A stretch of 64,000 nucleotides of DNA, taken from positions 15,915,110 through 15,979,109 of the forward strand of contig OY811972.1 of NCBI GenBank assembly GCA_963681505.1. Reading direction: 5' to 3'. A program made the translations under genes and the position numbers. The stretch's first letter is position 1. Each line of letters begins with the position of its first letter. The notes under the pieces are model-generated. The model was not told the origin of the DNA. It did no database searches and was given only the letters and a program-made list of their open reading frames with translations. The stretch comes from Eunapius fragilis (taxonomy: Eukaryota > Porifera > Demospongiae > Spongillida > Spongillidae). Shown in pieces: positions 37,649 to 51,324 of the stretch.

Positions 37649-40326
37649 TCAAGTATCTCCATGCATGACTCCTGCAGGAGTCAAGTATCTCCATGCATGA
37701 CTCCTGCAGGAGTCAAATATGTTGGTATGTATGACTCCTGCAGGAGTCAAGTATCTCAATGTATGACTCCTGCAGGAGTCCAGTATGTCAGTATGTATGA
37801 CACCTGCAGGAGTCAAGTATCCCAATGCATGACTCCTGTAGGAGTCAAGTATGTTGGTATGTATTACTCCCGCAGGAGTCAAGTATCTCAATGCATGACT
37901 CCTGCAGGAGTCAAGTATGTCATGATGTATGACTCCTGCAGGAGTCAAGTATCTCTATGCATGACTCCTGCAGGAGTCATGTATATCCATATGTATGACT
38001 CCTGCAGGAGTCAAGTATCTCAATGCATGACTCCTGAAGGAGTCAAGTATGTCATTATGTATGACTCCTGCAGGAGTCAAGTATCTCCATGTATGACTCC
38101 TGCAGGAGTCAAGTATGGTGGTATGTATGACTCCTGCAGGAGTCATGTATCTCAATGTATGACTCCTGTAGGAGTCAAGTATGTTGGTATGTATGACTCC
38201 TGCAGGAGTCAAGTATCTCAATGCATGACTCCTGCAGGAGTCAAGTATGTCATTATGTACGTCTCCTGCAGGAGTCAAGTATGTCATGATGTATGACTCC
38301 TGCAGGAGTCAAGTATCTCAATGCATGACTCCTGCAGGAGTCAAGTATGTCATTATGTACGTCTCCTGCAGGAGTCAAGTATGTCATTATGTATGACTCC
38401 TGCAGGAGTCAAGTATCTCCATGTATGACTTCTGCACTAGTCAAGTATGTTGGTATGTATGACTCCTGCAGGAGTCAATTATCTCAATGCATGACTCCTG
38501 CAGGAGTCAAGTATGTCATTATGTATGACTCCTGCAGGAGTCAAGTATCTCCATGCATGACTCCTGCAGGAGTCAAGTATGTCATTATGTATGACTCCTG
38601 CAGGAGTCAAGTATCTCAATGTATGACTGCTGTAGGAGTCAAGTATGTTGGTATATATGACTCCTGCAGGAGTCAAGTATCTCAATGCATGACTCCTGAA
38701 GGAGTGAAGTATGTCATTATGTATGACTCCTGCAGGAGTCAAGTATCTCCATGTATGACTCCTGCAGGAGTCAAGTATGGTGGTATGTATGACTCCTGCA
38801 GGAGTCATGTATCTCAATGTATGACTCCTGTAGGAGTCAAGTATGTTGGTATGTATGACTCCTGCAGGAGTCAAGTATCTCAATGCATGACTCCTGCAGG
38901 AGTCAAGTATGTCATTATGTACGTCTCCTGCAGGAGTCAAGTATGTCATGATGTATGACTCCTGCAGGAGTCAAGTATCTCTATGCTTGACTCCTGCAGG
39001 AGTCAAGTATATCCATATGAATGACTCGTGAAGGAGTCAAGTATCTACATGTATGACTCCTGCAGGAGTCAAGTAGGTTGGTATGTATGACTCCTGCAGG
39101 TGTCAAGTATCTCAATGTATGACTCCTCCAGGAGTCATGTATGTCATTATGTATGACTCCTACAGGAGTCAAGTATCTCCATGCATGACTCCTGCAGGAG
39201 TCAAGTATCTCCATGCATGACTCCTGCAGGAGTCAAATATGTCGGTATGTATGACTCCTGCAGGAGTCAAGTATCTCAATGTATGACTCCTGCAGGAGTC
39301 CAGTATGTCAGTATGTATGACACCTGCAGGAGTCAAGTATCCCAATGCATGACTCCTGTAGGAGTCAAGTATGTTGGTATGTATTACTCCCGCAGGAATC
39401 AAGTATCTCAATGCATGACTCCTGCAGGAGTCAAGTATGTCATGATGTATGACTCCTGCAGGAGTCAAGTATCTCTATGCATGACTCCTGCAGGAGTCAA
39501 GTATATCCATATGCATGACTCCTGCAGGAGTCAAGTATCTCAATGCATGACTCCTGAAGGAGTCAAGTATGTCATTATGTATGACTCCTGCAGGAGTCAA
39601 GTATCTCCATGTATGACTCCTGCAGGAGTCAAGTATGGTGGTATGTATGACTCCTGCAGGAGTCATGTATCTCAATGTATGACTCCTGTAGGAGTCAAGT
39701 ATGTTGGTATGTATGACTCCTGCAGGAGTCAAGTATCTCAATGCATGACTCCTGCAGGAGTCAAGTATGTCATTATGTACGTCTCCTGCAGGAGTCAAGT
39801 ATGTCATGATGTATGACTCCTGCAGGAGTCAAGTATCTCTATGCTTGACTCCTGCAGGAGTCAAGTATATCCATATGAATGACTCCTGCAGGAGTCAAGT
39901 ATCTCCATGTATGACTCCTGCAGGAGTCAAGTAGGTTGGTATGTATGACTCCTGCAGGTGTCAAGTATCTCAATGTATGACTCCTCCAGGAGTCAAGTAT
40001 GTCATTATGTATGACTCCTGCAGGAGTCAAGTATCTCCATGCATGACTCCTGCAGGAGTCAAGTATCTCCAGGCATGACTCCTGCAGGAGTCAAGTATGT
40101 TGGTATGTATGACCCCTGCAGGAGTCAAGTATCTCAATGTATGACTCCTGCAGGAGTCCAGTATGTCAGTATGTATGACACCTGCAGGAGTCAAGTATCC
40201 TAATGCATGACTCCTGTAGGAGTCAAGTATGTTGGTATGTATTACTCCCGCAGGAGTCAAGTATCTCAATGCATGACTCCTGCAGGAGTCAAGTATGTCA
40301 TGATGTATGACTCCTGCAGGAGTCAA
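37649..40326 (+). repeat. 1520-bp higher-order repeat in satellite B
   Basis: The patterns at 37649-37948 and 37661-38296 return at 39169-39468 and 39181-39816, offset 1520, with few differences. A partial third copy of the first pattern is at 40027-40326. Confidence 0.78.
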
Positions 40327-40799
40327 GTATCTCTATGTATGACTCCTGCAGGAGTCAAGTATCTCCATGAATGACTTCTGCACTAGTCAAGTATGTTGGT
40401 ATGTATGACTCCTGCAGGAGTCCATTATCTCAATGCATGACACCTGCAGGAGTCAAGTATGTCATTATGTATGACTCCTGCAGGAGTCAAGTATCTCCAT
40501 GCATGACTCCTGCAGGAGTCAAGTATGTCATTATGTATGACTCCTGCAGGAGTCAAGTATCTCAATGTATGACTGCTGTAGGAGTCAAGTATGTTGGTAT
40601 ATATGACTCCTGCAGGAGTCAAGTATCTCAATGCATGACTCCTGAAGGAGTCAAGTATGTCATTATGTATGACTCCTGCACTAGTCAAGTATGTTGGTAT
40701 GTATGACTCCTGCAGGAGTCAATTATCTCAATGCATGACTCCTGCAGCATTCAAGTATGTCATTATGTATGACTCCTGCAGGAGTCAAGTATCTCCATG

Positions 40800-41460
40800 C
40801 ATGACTCCTGCAGGAGTCATGTATGTCATTATGTATGACTCCTGCAGGAGTCAAGTATCTCAATGTATGACTGCTGTAGGAGTCAAGTATGTTGGTATGT
40901 ATGACTCCTGCAGGAGTCAAGTATCTCAATGCATGACTCCTGAAGGAGTCAAGTATGTCATTATGTATGACTCCTGCAGAGTCAAGTATCTCCATTTATG
41001 ACTCCTGCAGGAGTCAAGTATTGTCTTATGTATGACTCCTGCAGGAGTCATGTATCTCAATGTATGACTCCTGTAGGAGTCAAGTATGTTGGTATGTATG
41101 ACTCCTGCAGGAGTCAAGTATCTCAATGCATGACTCCTGCAGGAGTCATGTATGTCATTATGTATGACTCCTGCAGGAGTCAAGTATCTCAATGTATGAC
41201 TGCTGTAGGAGTCAAGTATGTTGGTATGTATGACTCCTGCAGGAGTCAAGTATCTCAATGCATGACTCCTGAAGGAGTCAAGTATGTCATTATGTATGAC
41301 TCCTGCAGAGTCAAGTATCTCCATTTATGACTCCTGCAGGAGTCAAGTATTGTCTTATGTATGACTCCTGCAGGAGTCATGTATCTCAATGTATGACTCC
41401 TGTAGGAGTCAAGTATGTTGGTATGTATGACTCCTGCAGGAGTCAAGTATCTCAATGCAT
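40800..41460 (+). repeat. 329-bp tandem duplication sharing private mutations
   Basis: A one-base-short palindrome (TGCAGAGTCAAG), followed by ATCTCCATTTATG and then TATTGTCTTATG, occurs near 40976 and again near 41305, offset 329. These odd variants were not noticed elsewhere in the array, so the second copy was made after they arose. 329 is not a multiple of 33 because the copied segment contains the deletion. Confidence 0.85.
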
Positions 41461-43464
41461 GACACCTGCAGGAGTCAAGTATGTCATTATGTACGTCAAC
41501 TGCAGGAGTCAAGTATGTCATGATGTATGACTCCCGCAGGAGTCAAGTATATCTATGCTTGACTCCTGCAGGAGTCAAGAATATCTATATGTATGACTCC
41601 TGCAGGAGTCAAGTATCTCCTTGTATGACTCCTGCAGGAGTCAAGTATGTTGGTATGTATGACTCCTGCAGGAGTCAAGTATCTCAATGTATGACTCCTG
41701 TAGGAGTCAAGTATGTTGGTATATATGACTCCTGCAGGAGTCAAGTATCTCAATGCATGACTCCTGAAGGAGTCAAGTATGTCATTATGTATGACTTCTG
41801 CAGGAGTCAAGTATCACCATGTAAGACTGCTGCAGGATTCAAGTATGGTGGTATGTATGACTCCTGCAGGAGTCATGTATCTCAATGTATGACTCCTGTA
41901 GGAGTCAAGTATGTTGGTATGTATGACTCCTGCAGGAGTCAAGAATCTCAATACATGACTCCTGCAGGAGTCAAGTATGTCATTATGTACGTCTCCTGCA
42001 GGAGTCAAGTATGTCATTATGTATGACTCCTGCAGGAGTCAAGTATCTCCATGTATGACTACTGACTGCACTAGACAAATATGTTGGTATGTATGACTCC
42101 TGCAGGAGTCAATTATCTCAATGCATGACTCCTGCAGGAGTCAAGTATGTCATAATGTATGACTCCTGCAGGAGTCAAGTATCTCCATGCATGACTCCTG
42201 CAGGAGTCAAGTATGTTGGTATGTATGACTCCAGCAGGAGTCAAGTATCTCAATGTATGACTCCTGCAGGAGTCCAGTATGTCAGTATGTATGACACCTG
42301 CAGGAGTCAAGTATCCCAATGCATGACTCCTGTAGGAGTCAAGTATGTTGGTATGTATTACTCCCGCAGGAGTAAAGAATCTCAATGCATGATTCCTGCA
42401 GGAGTCAAGTATGTCATTATGTATGACTCCTGCAGGAGTCAAGTATCTCCATGTATGACTCCTGCAGGAGTCAAGTATGGTGGTATGTATGACTCCTGCA
42501 GGAGTCATGTATCTCAATGTATGACTCCTGTAGGAGTCAAGTATGTTGGTATGTATGACTCCTGCAGGAGTCAAGTATCTCAATGCATGACTCCTGCAGG
42601 AGTCAAGTATGTCATTATATACGTCAACTGCAGGAGTCAAGTATGTCATGATGTATGACTCCCGCAAGAGTCAAGTATCTCTATGCTTGACTCCTGCAGG
42701 AGTCAAGAATATCCATATGTATGACTCCTGCTGGAGTCAAGTATCTCCTTGTATGACTTCTGCAGGAGTCAAGTATGTTGGTATGTATGACTCCTGCAGG
42801 AGTCAAGTATCACAATGTATGACTCCTGTAGGAGTCAAGTATGTTGGTATATATGACTCCTGCAGGAGTCAAGTATCTCAAAGCATGACTCCTGAAGGAG
42901 TCAAGTATGTCATTATGTAAGACTTCTACAGGAGTCAAGTATCACCATGTAAGACTCCTGCAGGATTCAAGTATGGTGGTATGTATGACTCCTGCAGGAG
43001 TCATGTATCTCAATGTATGACTCCTATAGGAGTCAAGTATGTTGGTATGTATGACTCCTGCAGGAGTCAAGGATCTCAATACATGACTCCTGCAGGAGTC
43101 AAGTATGTCATTATGTACGTCTCCTGCAGGCTTCAAGTATGTCATTATGTATGACTCCTGCAGGAGTCAAGTATCTCCATGTATGACTCCTGCACTAGTC
43201 AATTATGTTGGTATGTATGACTCCTGCAGGAGTCAAGTATGTCATGATGTATGACTCCTGCAGGAGTCAAGTATCTCTATGCTTGACTCCTGCAGGAGTC
43301 AAGTATATCCATATGAATGACTCCTGCAGGAGTCAAGTATCTCCATGTATGACTCCTGCAGGAGTCAAGTAGGTTGGTATGTATGACTCCCGCAGGTGTC
43401 AAGTATCTCAATGTATGACTCCTCCAGGAGTCAAGTATGTCATTATGTATGACTCCTGCAGGAG

Positions 43465-45050
43465 TCAAGTATCTCCATGCATGACTCCTGCAGGAGTCAA
43501 GTATCTCCATGCAAGACTCCTGCAGGAGTCAAGTATGTTGGTATGTATGACTCCTGCAGGAGTCAAGTATCTCAATGTATGACTCCTGCAGGAGTCCAGT
43601 ATGTCAGTATGTATGACACCTGCAGGAGTCAAGTATCCCAATGCATGACTCCTGTAGGAGTCAAGTATGTTGGTATGTATTACTTCCGCAGGAGTCAAGA
43701 ATCTCCATGCATGACTCCTGCAGGAGTCAAGTATGTCATGATGTATGACTCCTGCAGGAGTCAAGTATCTCTATGCATGACTCCTGCAGGAGTCAAGTAT
43801 ATCCATATGTATGACTCCTGCAGGAGTCAAGTATCTCCATGAATGACTCCTGCAGGAGTCAAGTATGTTGGTATGTATGACTCTAGCAGGAGTCAAGTAT
43901 CTCAATGTATGACTCCTGCAGGAGTCAAGTATCTCCATGTATGACTCCTGCAGGAGTCAAGTATCTCTATGCATGACTCTTGCAGGAGTCAAGTATATCC
44001 ATATGCATGACTCCTGTAGGAGTCTAGTATCTCCATGAATGACTCCTGCAGGAGTCAAGTATGTTGGTATGTATGACTCCAGCAGGAGTCAAGTATCTCA
44101 ATGTATGACTCCTGCAGGAGTCCAGTATGTCAGTATGTATGACACCTGCAGGAGTCAAGTATCCCAATGCATGACTCCTGTAGGAGTCAAGTATGTTGGT
44201 ATGTATTACTCCCGAAGGAGTAAAGAATCTCAATGCACGACTCCTGCAGGAGTCAAGTATCTCCATGCATGACTCCTGCAGGAGTCAAGTATCTCCATGC
44301 ATGACTCCTGCAGGAGACAAATATGTTGGTATGTATGACTCCTGCAGGAGTCAAGTATCTCAATGTATGACTCCTGCAGGAGTCCAGTATGTCAGTATGT
44401 ATGACACCTGCAGGAGTCAAGTATCCCAATGCATGACTCCTGTAGGCGTCAAGTATGTTGGTATGTATTACTTCCGCAGGAGTCAAGAATCTCCATGCAT
44501 GACTCCTGCAGGAGTCAAGTATGTCATGATGTATGACTCCTGCAGGAGTCAAGTATCTCTATGCATGACTCCTGCAGGAGTCAAGTATATCCATATGTAT
44601 GACTCCTGCCGGAGTCAAGTATCTCCATGAATGACTCCTGCAGGAGTCAAGTATGTCGGTATGTATGACTCTAGCAGGAGTCAAGTATCTCAATGTATGA
44701 CTCCTGCAGGAGTCAAGTATCTCCATGTATGACTCCTGCAGGAGTCAAGTATCTCTATGCATGACTCCTGCAGGAGTCAAGTATATCCATATGTATGACT
44801 CCTGTAGGTGTCAAGTATCTCCATGAATGACTCCTGCAGGAGTCAAGTATGTTGGTATGTATGACTCCAGCAGGAGTCAAGTATCTCAATGTATGACTCC
44901 TGCAGGAGTCAAGTATCTGAATGCATGACTCCTGAAGGAGTCAGATATGTCATTATGAATGACTCCTGCAGGAATCAAGTATCTCCATGTAAGACTCCTG
45001 CAGGAGTCAAGTATAGTGGTATGTATGACTCCTGCAGGAGTCATGTATCT
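43465..45050 (+). repeat. 788-bp tandem duplication in satellite B
   Basis: The pattern at 43465-43764 returns at 44253-44552, and that at 43477-43842 near 44265-44630, offset 788. Rare variants are shared (TATTACTTCCGCAGG, CAAGAATCTCCATGC). The minus-oriented arm at 56.6 kb appears to carry only one copy of this segment. Confidence 0.78.
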
Positions 45051-48000
45051 CAATGTATGACTCCTGTAGGAGTCAAGAATGGTGGTATGTATGACTCCTG
45101 CAGGAGTCAAGTATCTCAATGCATGACTCCTGCAGGAGTCAAGTATGTCATTATGTATGACTCCTGCAGGAGTCAAGTATCTCCATGTATGACTTCTGCA
45201 CTAGTCAAGTATGTTGGTATGTATGACTCCTGCAGGAGTCAATTATCTCAATGCATGACTCCTGCAGGAGTCAAGTATGTCATTATGTATGACTCCTGCA
45301 GGAGTCAAGTATCTCCATGCATGACTCCTGCAGGAGTCAAGTATGTCATTATGTATGACTCCTGCAGGAGTCAAGTATCTCCATGTATGACTCCTGCAGG
45401 AGTCAAGTATGCTAGTATGCATGACTCCTGCAAGAGTCAAGTATCTCAATGCATGACTCTAGTAGGAGTCATGTATGTTGGTATATATGACTCCTGCAGG
45501 AGTCAAGTATCTCAATGCATGACTCCTGAAGGAGTCAAGTATGTCATTATGTATGACTCCTGCAGGAGTCAAGTATCTCCATGTATGACTCCTGCAGGAG
45601 TCAAGTATGGTGGTATGTATGACTCCTGCAGGAGTCATGTATCTCAATGTATGACTCCTGTAGGAGTCAAGTATGTTGGTATGTATGACTCCTGCAGGAG
45701 TCAAGTATCTCAATGCATGACTCCTGCAGGAGTCAAGTATGTCATTATATACGTCAACTGCAGGAGTCAAGTATGTCATGATGTATGACTCCCGCAAGAG
45801 TCAAGTTTCTCTATGCTTGACTCCTGCAGGAGTCAAGAATATCCATATGTATGACTCCTGCAGGAGTCAAGTATCTCCTTGTATGACTCCTGCAGGAGTC
45901 AAGTATGTTGGTATGTATGACTCCTGCAGGAGTCAAGTATCACAATGTATGACTCCTGCAGGAGTCAAGTATCTCAATGCATGACTCCTGCAGGAGTCAA
46001 GTATGTCATTATGTACGTCTCCTGCAGGAGGCAAGTATGTCATGATGAATGACTCCTGCAGGAGTCAAGTATCTCTATGCTTGACTCCTGCAGGAGTCAA
46101 GTATATCCATATGAATGACTCCTGCAGGAATCAAGTATCTCCATGTATGACTCCTGCATAAGTCAAGTAGGTTGGTATGTATGACTCCTGCAGGTGTCAA
46201 GTATCTCAATGTATGACTCCTCCAGGAGTCAAGTATGTCATTATGTATGACTCCTGCAGTAGTCAAGTATCTCCATGCATGACTCCTGCAGGAGTCAAGT
46301 ATCTCCATGCATGACTCCTGCAGGAGTCAAGTATGTTGGTATGTATGACTCCTGCAGGAGTCAAGTACCTCAATGTATGACTCCTGCAGGAGTCCAGTAT
46401 GTCAGTATGTTTGACACCTGCAGGAGTCAAGTATCCCAATGCATGACTCCTGTAAGAGTCAAGTATGTTGGTATGTATTACTCCCGCAGGAGTAAAGAAT
46501 CTCAATGCATGACTCCTGCAGGAGTCAAGTATGTCATTATGTATGACTCCTGCAGGAGTCAAGTATCTCCATGTATGACTCCTGCAGGAGTCAAGTATGG
46601 TGGTATGTATGACTCCTGCTGGAGTCATGTATCTCAATGTATGACTCCTGTAGGAGTCAAGTATGTTGGTATGTATGACTCCTGCAGGAGTCAAGTATAT
46701 CAATGCATGACTCCTGCAGGAGTCAAGTATGTCATTATATACGTCAACTGCAGGAGTCAAGTATGTCATGATGTATGACTCCCGCAAGAGTCAAGTATCT
46801 CTATGCTTGACTCCTGCAGGAGTCAAGAATATCCATATGTATGACTCCTGCAGGAGTCAAGTATCTCCTTGTATGACTCCTGCAGGAGTCAAGTATGTTG
46901 GTATGTATGACTCCTGCAGGAGTCAAGTATCACAATGTATGACTCCTGTAGGAGTCAAGTATGTTGGTATATATGACTCCTGCAGGAGTCAAGTATCTCA
47001 ATGCATGACTCCTGAAGGAGTCAAGTATGTCATTATGTAAGACTTCTACAGGAGTCAAGTATCACCATGTAAGACTCCTGCAGGATTCAAGTATGGTGGT
47101 ATGTATGACTCCTGCAGGAGTCATGTATCTCAATGTATGACTCCTATAGGAGTCAAGTATGTTGGTATGTATGACTCCTGCAGGAGTCAAGGATCTCAAT
47201 ACATGACTCCTGCAGGAGTCAAGTATGTCATTATGTACGTCTCCTGCAGGAGTCAAGTATGTCATTATGTATGACTCCTGCAGGAGTCAAGTATCTCCAT
47301 GTATGACTCCTGCACTAGTCAAGTATGTTGGTATGTATGACTCCTGCAGGAGTCAATTATCTCAATGCATGACTCCTGCAGGAGTCAAGTATGTCTTTAT
47401 GTATGACTCCTGCAGGAGTCAAGTATCTCCATGCTTGACTCCTGCAGGAGTCAAGTATGTCATTATGTATGACTCCTGCAGGAGTCAAGTATCTCAATGT
47501 ATGACTGCTGTAGGAGTCAAGTATGTTGGTATGTATGACTCCTGCAGGAGTCAAGTATCTCAATGCATGACTCCTGAAGGAGTCAAGTATGTCATTATGT
47601 ATGACTCCTGCAGGAGTCAAGTTTCTCCATGTATGACTCCTGCAGGAGTCAAGTATGGTCGTATGTATGACTCCTGCAATAGTCATGTATCTCAATGTAT
47701 GACTCCTGTAGGAGTCAAGTATGTTGGTATGAATGACTCCTGCAGGAGTCAAGTATCTCAATGCATGACTCCTGCAGGAGTCAAGTATGTCATCATGTAC
47801 GTCTCCTGCAGGAGTCAAGTATGTCATGATGTATGACTCCTGCAGGAGTCAAGTATCTCTATGCTTGACTCCTGCAGGAGTCAAGTATATCCATATGAAT
47901 GACTCCTGCAGGAGTCAAGTATCTCCATGTATGACTCCTGCAGGAGTCAAGTATGTTGGTATGTATGACTCCTGCAGGAGTCAAGTATCTCAATGTATGA

Positions 48001-51000
48001 ATCCTGCAGGAGTCCAGTATGTCAGTATGTATGACACCTGCAGGAGACAAGTATCCCAATGCATGACTCCTGTAGGAGTCAAGTATGTTGGTATGTATTA
48101 CTCCCGCAGGAGTCAAGTATCTCAATGCATGACTCCTGCAGGAGTCAAGTATGTCATGATGTATGACTCCTGCAGGAGTCAAGTATCTCTATGCATGACT
48201 CCTGCAGGAGTCATGTATATCCATATGTATGACTCCTGCAGGAGTCAAGTATCTCCATGAATGACTCCTGTAGGAGTCAAATATGTTGGTATGTATGACT
48301 CCAGCAGGAGTCAAGTATCTCAATGTATGACTCCTGCTGGAGTCAAGTATCTCCATGTATGACTCCTGCCGGAGTCGTTTATCTCTATGCATGACTCCTA
48401 ATGGAGTCAATTATATTCATATGTATGACTCCTGTAGGAGTCAAGTATCTCCATGAATGACTCCTGCAGGAGTCAAGTATGTTGGTATGTATGACTCCAG
48501 CAGGAGTCAAGTATCTCAATGTATGACTCCTGCAGGAGTCAAGTATCTGACTGCATGACTCCTGAAGGAGTCAAGTATGTCATTATGAATGACTCCTGCA
48601 GGAATCAAGTATCTCCATGTAAGACTCCTGCAGTAGTCAAGTATAGTGGTATGTATGACTCCTGCAGGAGTCATGTATCTCAATGTATGACTCCTGTAGG
48701 AGTCAAGAATGGTGGTATGTATGACTCCTGCAGGAGTCAAGTATCTCAATGCATGACTCCTGCAGGAGTCAAGTATGTCATGATGTATGACTCCTGCAGG
48801 AGTCAAGTATCTCCATGTATGACTCCTGCACTAGTCAAATATGTTGGTATGTATGACTCCTGCAGGAGTCAATTATCTCAATGCATGACTCCTGCAGGAG
48901 TCAAGTATGTCATTATGTATGACTCCTGCAGGAGTCAAGTATCTCAATGCATGACTCCAGCAGGAGTCAAGTATGTCATTATGTATGACTCCTGCAGGAG
49001 TCAAGTATCTCCATGTATGACTCCTGCAGGAGTCAAGTATGCTAGTATGCATGACTCCTGCAGGAGTCAAGTATCTCCATGTATGACTCCTGTAGGAGTC
49101 AAGTATCTCAATGTATGACTCCTGTAGGAGTCAAGTATGTTGGTATACATGACTCCTGCAGGAGTCAAGTATCTCAATGCATGACTCCTGAAGGAGTCAA
49201 GTATGTCATTATGTATGACTCCTGCAGGAGTCAAGTATCTCCATGCATGACTCCAGCAGGAGTTAAGTATGTCATTATGTATGACTCCTGCAGGAGTCAA
49301 GTATCTCCATGTATGACTCCTGCAGGTGTCAAGTATGCTAGTATGCATGACTACTGCAGGAGTCAAGTATCTCAATGTATGACTCCTGTAGGAGTCAAGT
49401 ATGTTGGTATATATGACTCCTGCAGGAGTCAAGTATCTCAATGCATGACTCCTGCAGGAGTCAAGTATGTCATTATGTACGTCAACTGCAGGAGTCAAGT
49501 ATGTCATGATGTATGACTCCCGCAGGAGTCAAGTATCTCTATGCTTGACGCCTGCAGGAGTCAAGAATGTCCATATGTATGACTCCTGCAGTAGTCATGT
49601 ATCTCCTTGTATGACTCCTGTAGGGGTTAAGTATGTTGGTATATATGACTCCTGCAGGAGTCAAGTATCTCAATGAATGACTCCTGTAGGAGTCAAGTAT
49701 GTTGGTATATATGACTCCTGCAGGAGTCAAGTATCTGAATGCACGACTCCTGAAGGAGTCAAGTATGGTGGTATGTATGACTCCTGCAGGAGTCAAGTAT
49801 CTCAATGCATGACTCCTGCAGGAGTCAATTATCTCAATGCATGACTCCTGCAGGAGTCAAGTATGTCATTATGTATAACTCCTGCAGGAGTCAAGTATCT
49901 CCATGCATGACTCCTGCAGGAGTCAAGTATGTCATTATGTATGACTCCTGCAGGAGTCAAGTATCTCCATGTATCACTCCTGCAGGAGTCAAGTATACTA
50001 GTATGCATGACTCCTGCAGGAGACAAGTATCTCAATGTATGACTCCTGTAGGAGTCAAGTATGTTGGTATATATGACTCCTGCAGGAGTGAAGAATCTCA
50101 ATGCATGACTCCTGAAGGAGTCAAGTATGTCATTATGTATGACTCCTGCAGGAGTCAAGTATCTTCATGTATGACTCCTGCAGGAGTCAAGTATGGTGGT
50201 ATGTATGACTCCTGCAGGAGTCATGTATCTCAATGTATGACTCCTGTAGGAGTCAAGTATGTTGGTATGTATGACTCCTGCAGGAGTCAAGTATCTCAAT
50301 GCATGACTCCTGCAGGAGTCAAGTATGTCATTATGTGCGTCTCCTGCAGGAGTCAAGTATGTCATGATGTATGACTCCTGCAGGAGTCAAGTATCTCTAT
50401 GCTTGACTCCTGCAGGAGTCAAGTATATCCATATGAATGACTCCTGCAGGAGTCAAGTATCTCCATGTATGACTCCTGCAGGAGTCAAGTAGGTTGGTAT
50501 GTATGACTCCTGCAGGTGTCAAGTATCTCAATGTATGACTCCTCCAGGAGTCAAGTATGTCATTATGTATGACTCCTGCACGAGTCAAGTATCTCCATGC
50601 ATGACTCCTGCAGGAGTCAAGTATCTCCATGCATGACTCCTGCAGGAGTCAAGTATGTTGGTATGTATGACTCCTGCAGGAGTCAAGTATCTCAATGTAT
50701 GACTCCTGCAGGAGTCCAGTATGTCAGTATGTATGACACCTGCAGGAGTCAAGTATCCCAATGCATGACTCCTGTATGAGTCAAGTATGTTGGTATGTAT
50801 TACTCCCGCAGGAGTCAAGTATCTCAATGCATGACTCCTGCAGGAGTCAAGTATGTCATGATGTATGACTCCTGCAGGAGTCAAGTATCTCTATGCATGA
50901 CTCCTGCAGGAGTCAAGTATATCCATATGTATGACTCCTGCAGGAGTCAAGTATCTCCATGAATGACTCCTGCAAGAGTCAAGTATGTTGGTATGTATGA

Positions 51001-51244
51001 CTCTAGCAGGTATCAAGTATCTCAATGTATGACTCCTGCAGGAGTCAAGTATCTCCATGTATGACTCCTGCAGGAGTCTAGTATCTCAATGCATGACTCC
51101 TGCAGGAGTCAAGTATATCCATATGTATGACTCCTGTAGGAGTCAAGTATCTCCATGAATGACTCCTGCAGGAGTCAAGTATGTTTGTATGTATGACTCC
51201 AGCAGGAGTCAAGTATCTCAATGTATGACTCCTGCAGGAGTCAA

Positions 51245-51324
51245 GTATCTGAATGCATGACTCCTGAAGGAGTCTCATACATAATGACATACTTGACTCC
51301 TTCAGTAGTCATGCATTGAGATAC
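51245..51324. repeat. Orientation-switch hairpin at the centre of the satellite B inversion
   Basis: Positions 51245-51273 and 51296-51324 are 29-bp inverted repeats with two mismatches, separated by 22 bp. Left of about 51273 linkers read in the plus direction; right of it they read in the minus direction. The switch falls at the end of a palindrome: GGAGTC is followed by TCATACAT where GGAGTCATACAT would be normal, an extra TC. Confidence 0.9.

Larger units (their letters stand above)
10699..51273 (+). repeat. Satellite B, plus-oriented block: palindrome-centred 32/34-bp dimer array
   Basis: Every unit contains TGACTCCTGCAGGAGTCA, a perfect 18-bp palindrome with a central PstI site. Two linker types alternate: a shorter one (AGTATCTCAATGCA and relatives, 32-bp unit) and a longer one (AGTATGTTGGTATGTA and relatives, 34-bp unit). 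The working repeat is thus a 66-bp dimer, and this block holds roughly 1200 palindromes. The linker direction defines the orientation. Most units lack CpG. Since 66 is a multiple of three, open frames of 60-350 codons occur on both strands; they are by-products. Common variants alter the central four bases (TGTA, TGAA, TCCA, AGCA, CGCA). Arm variants such as GCAGTAGTCA and GACACCTGC also recur. Confidence 0.97.
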
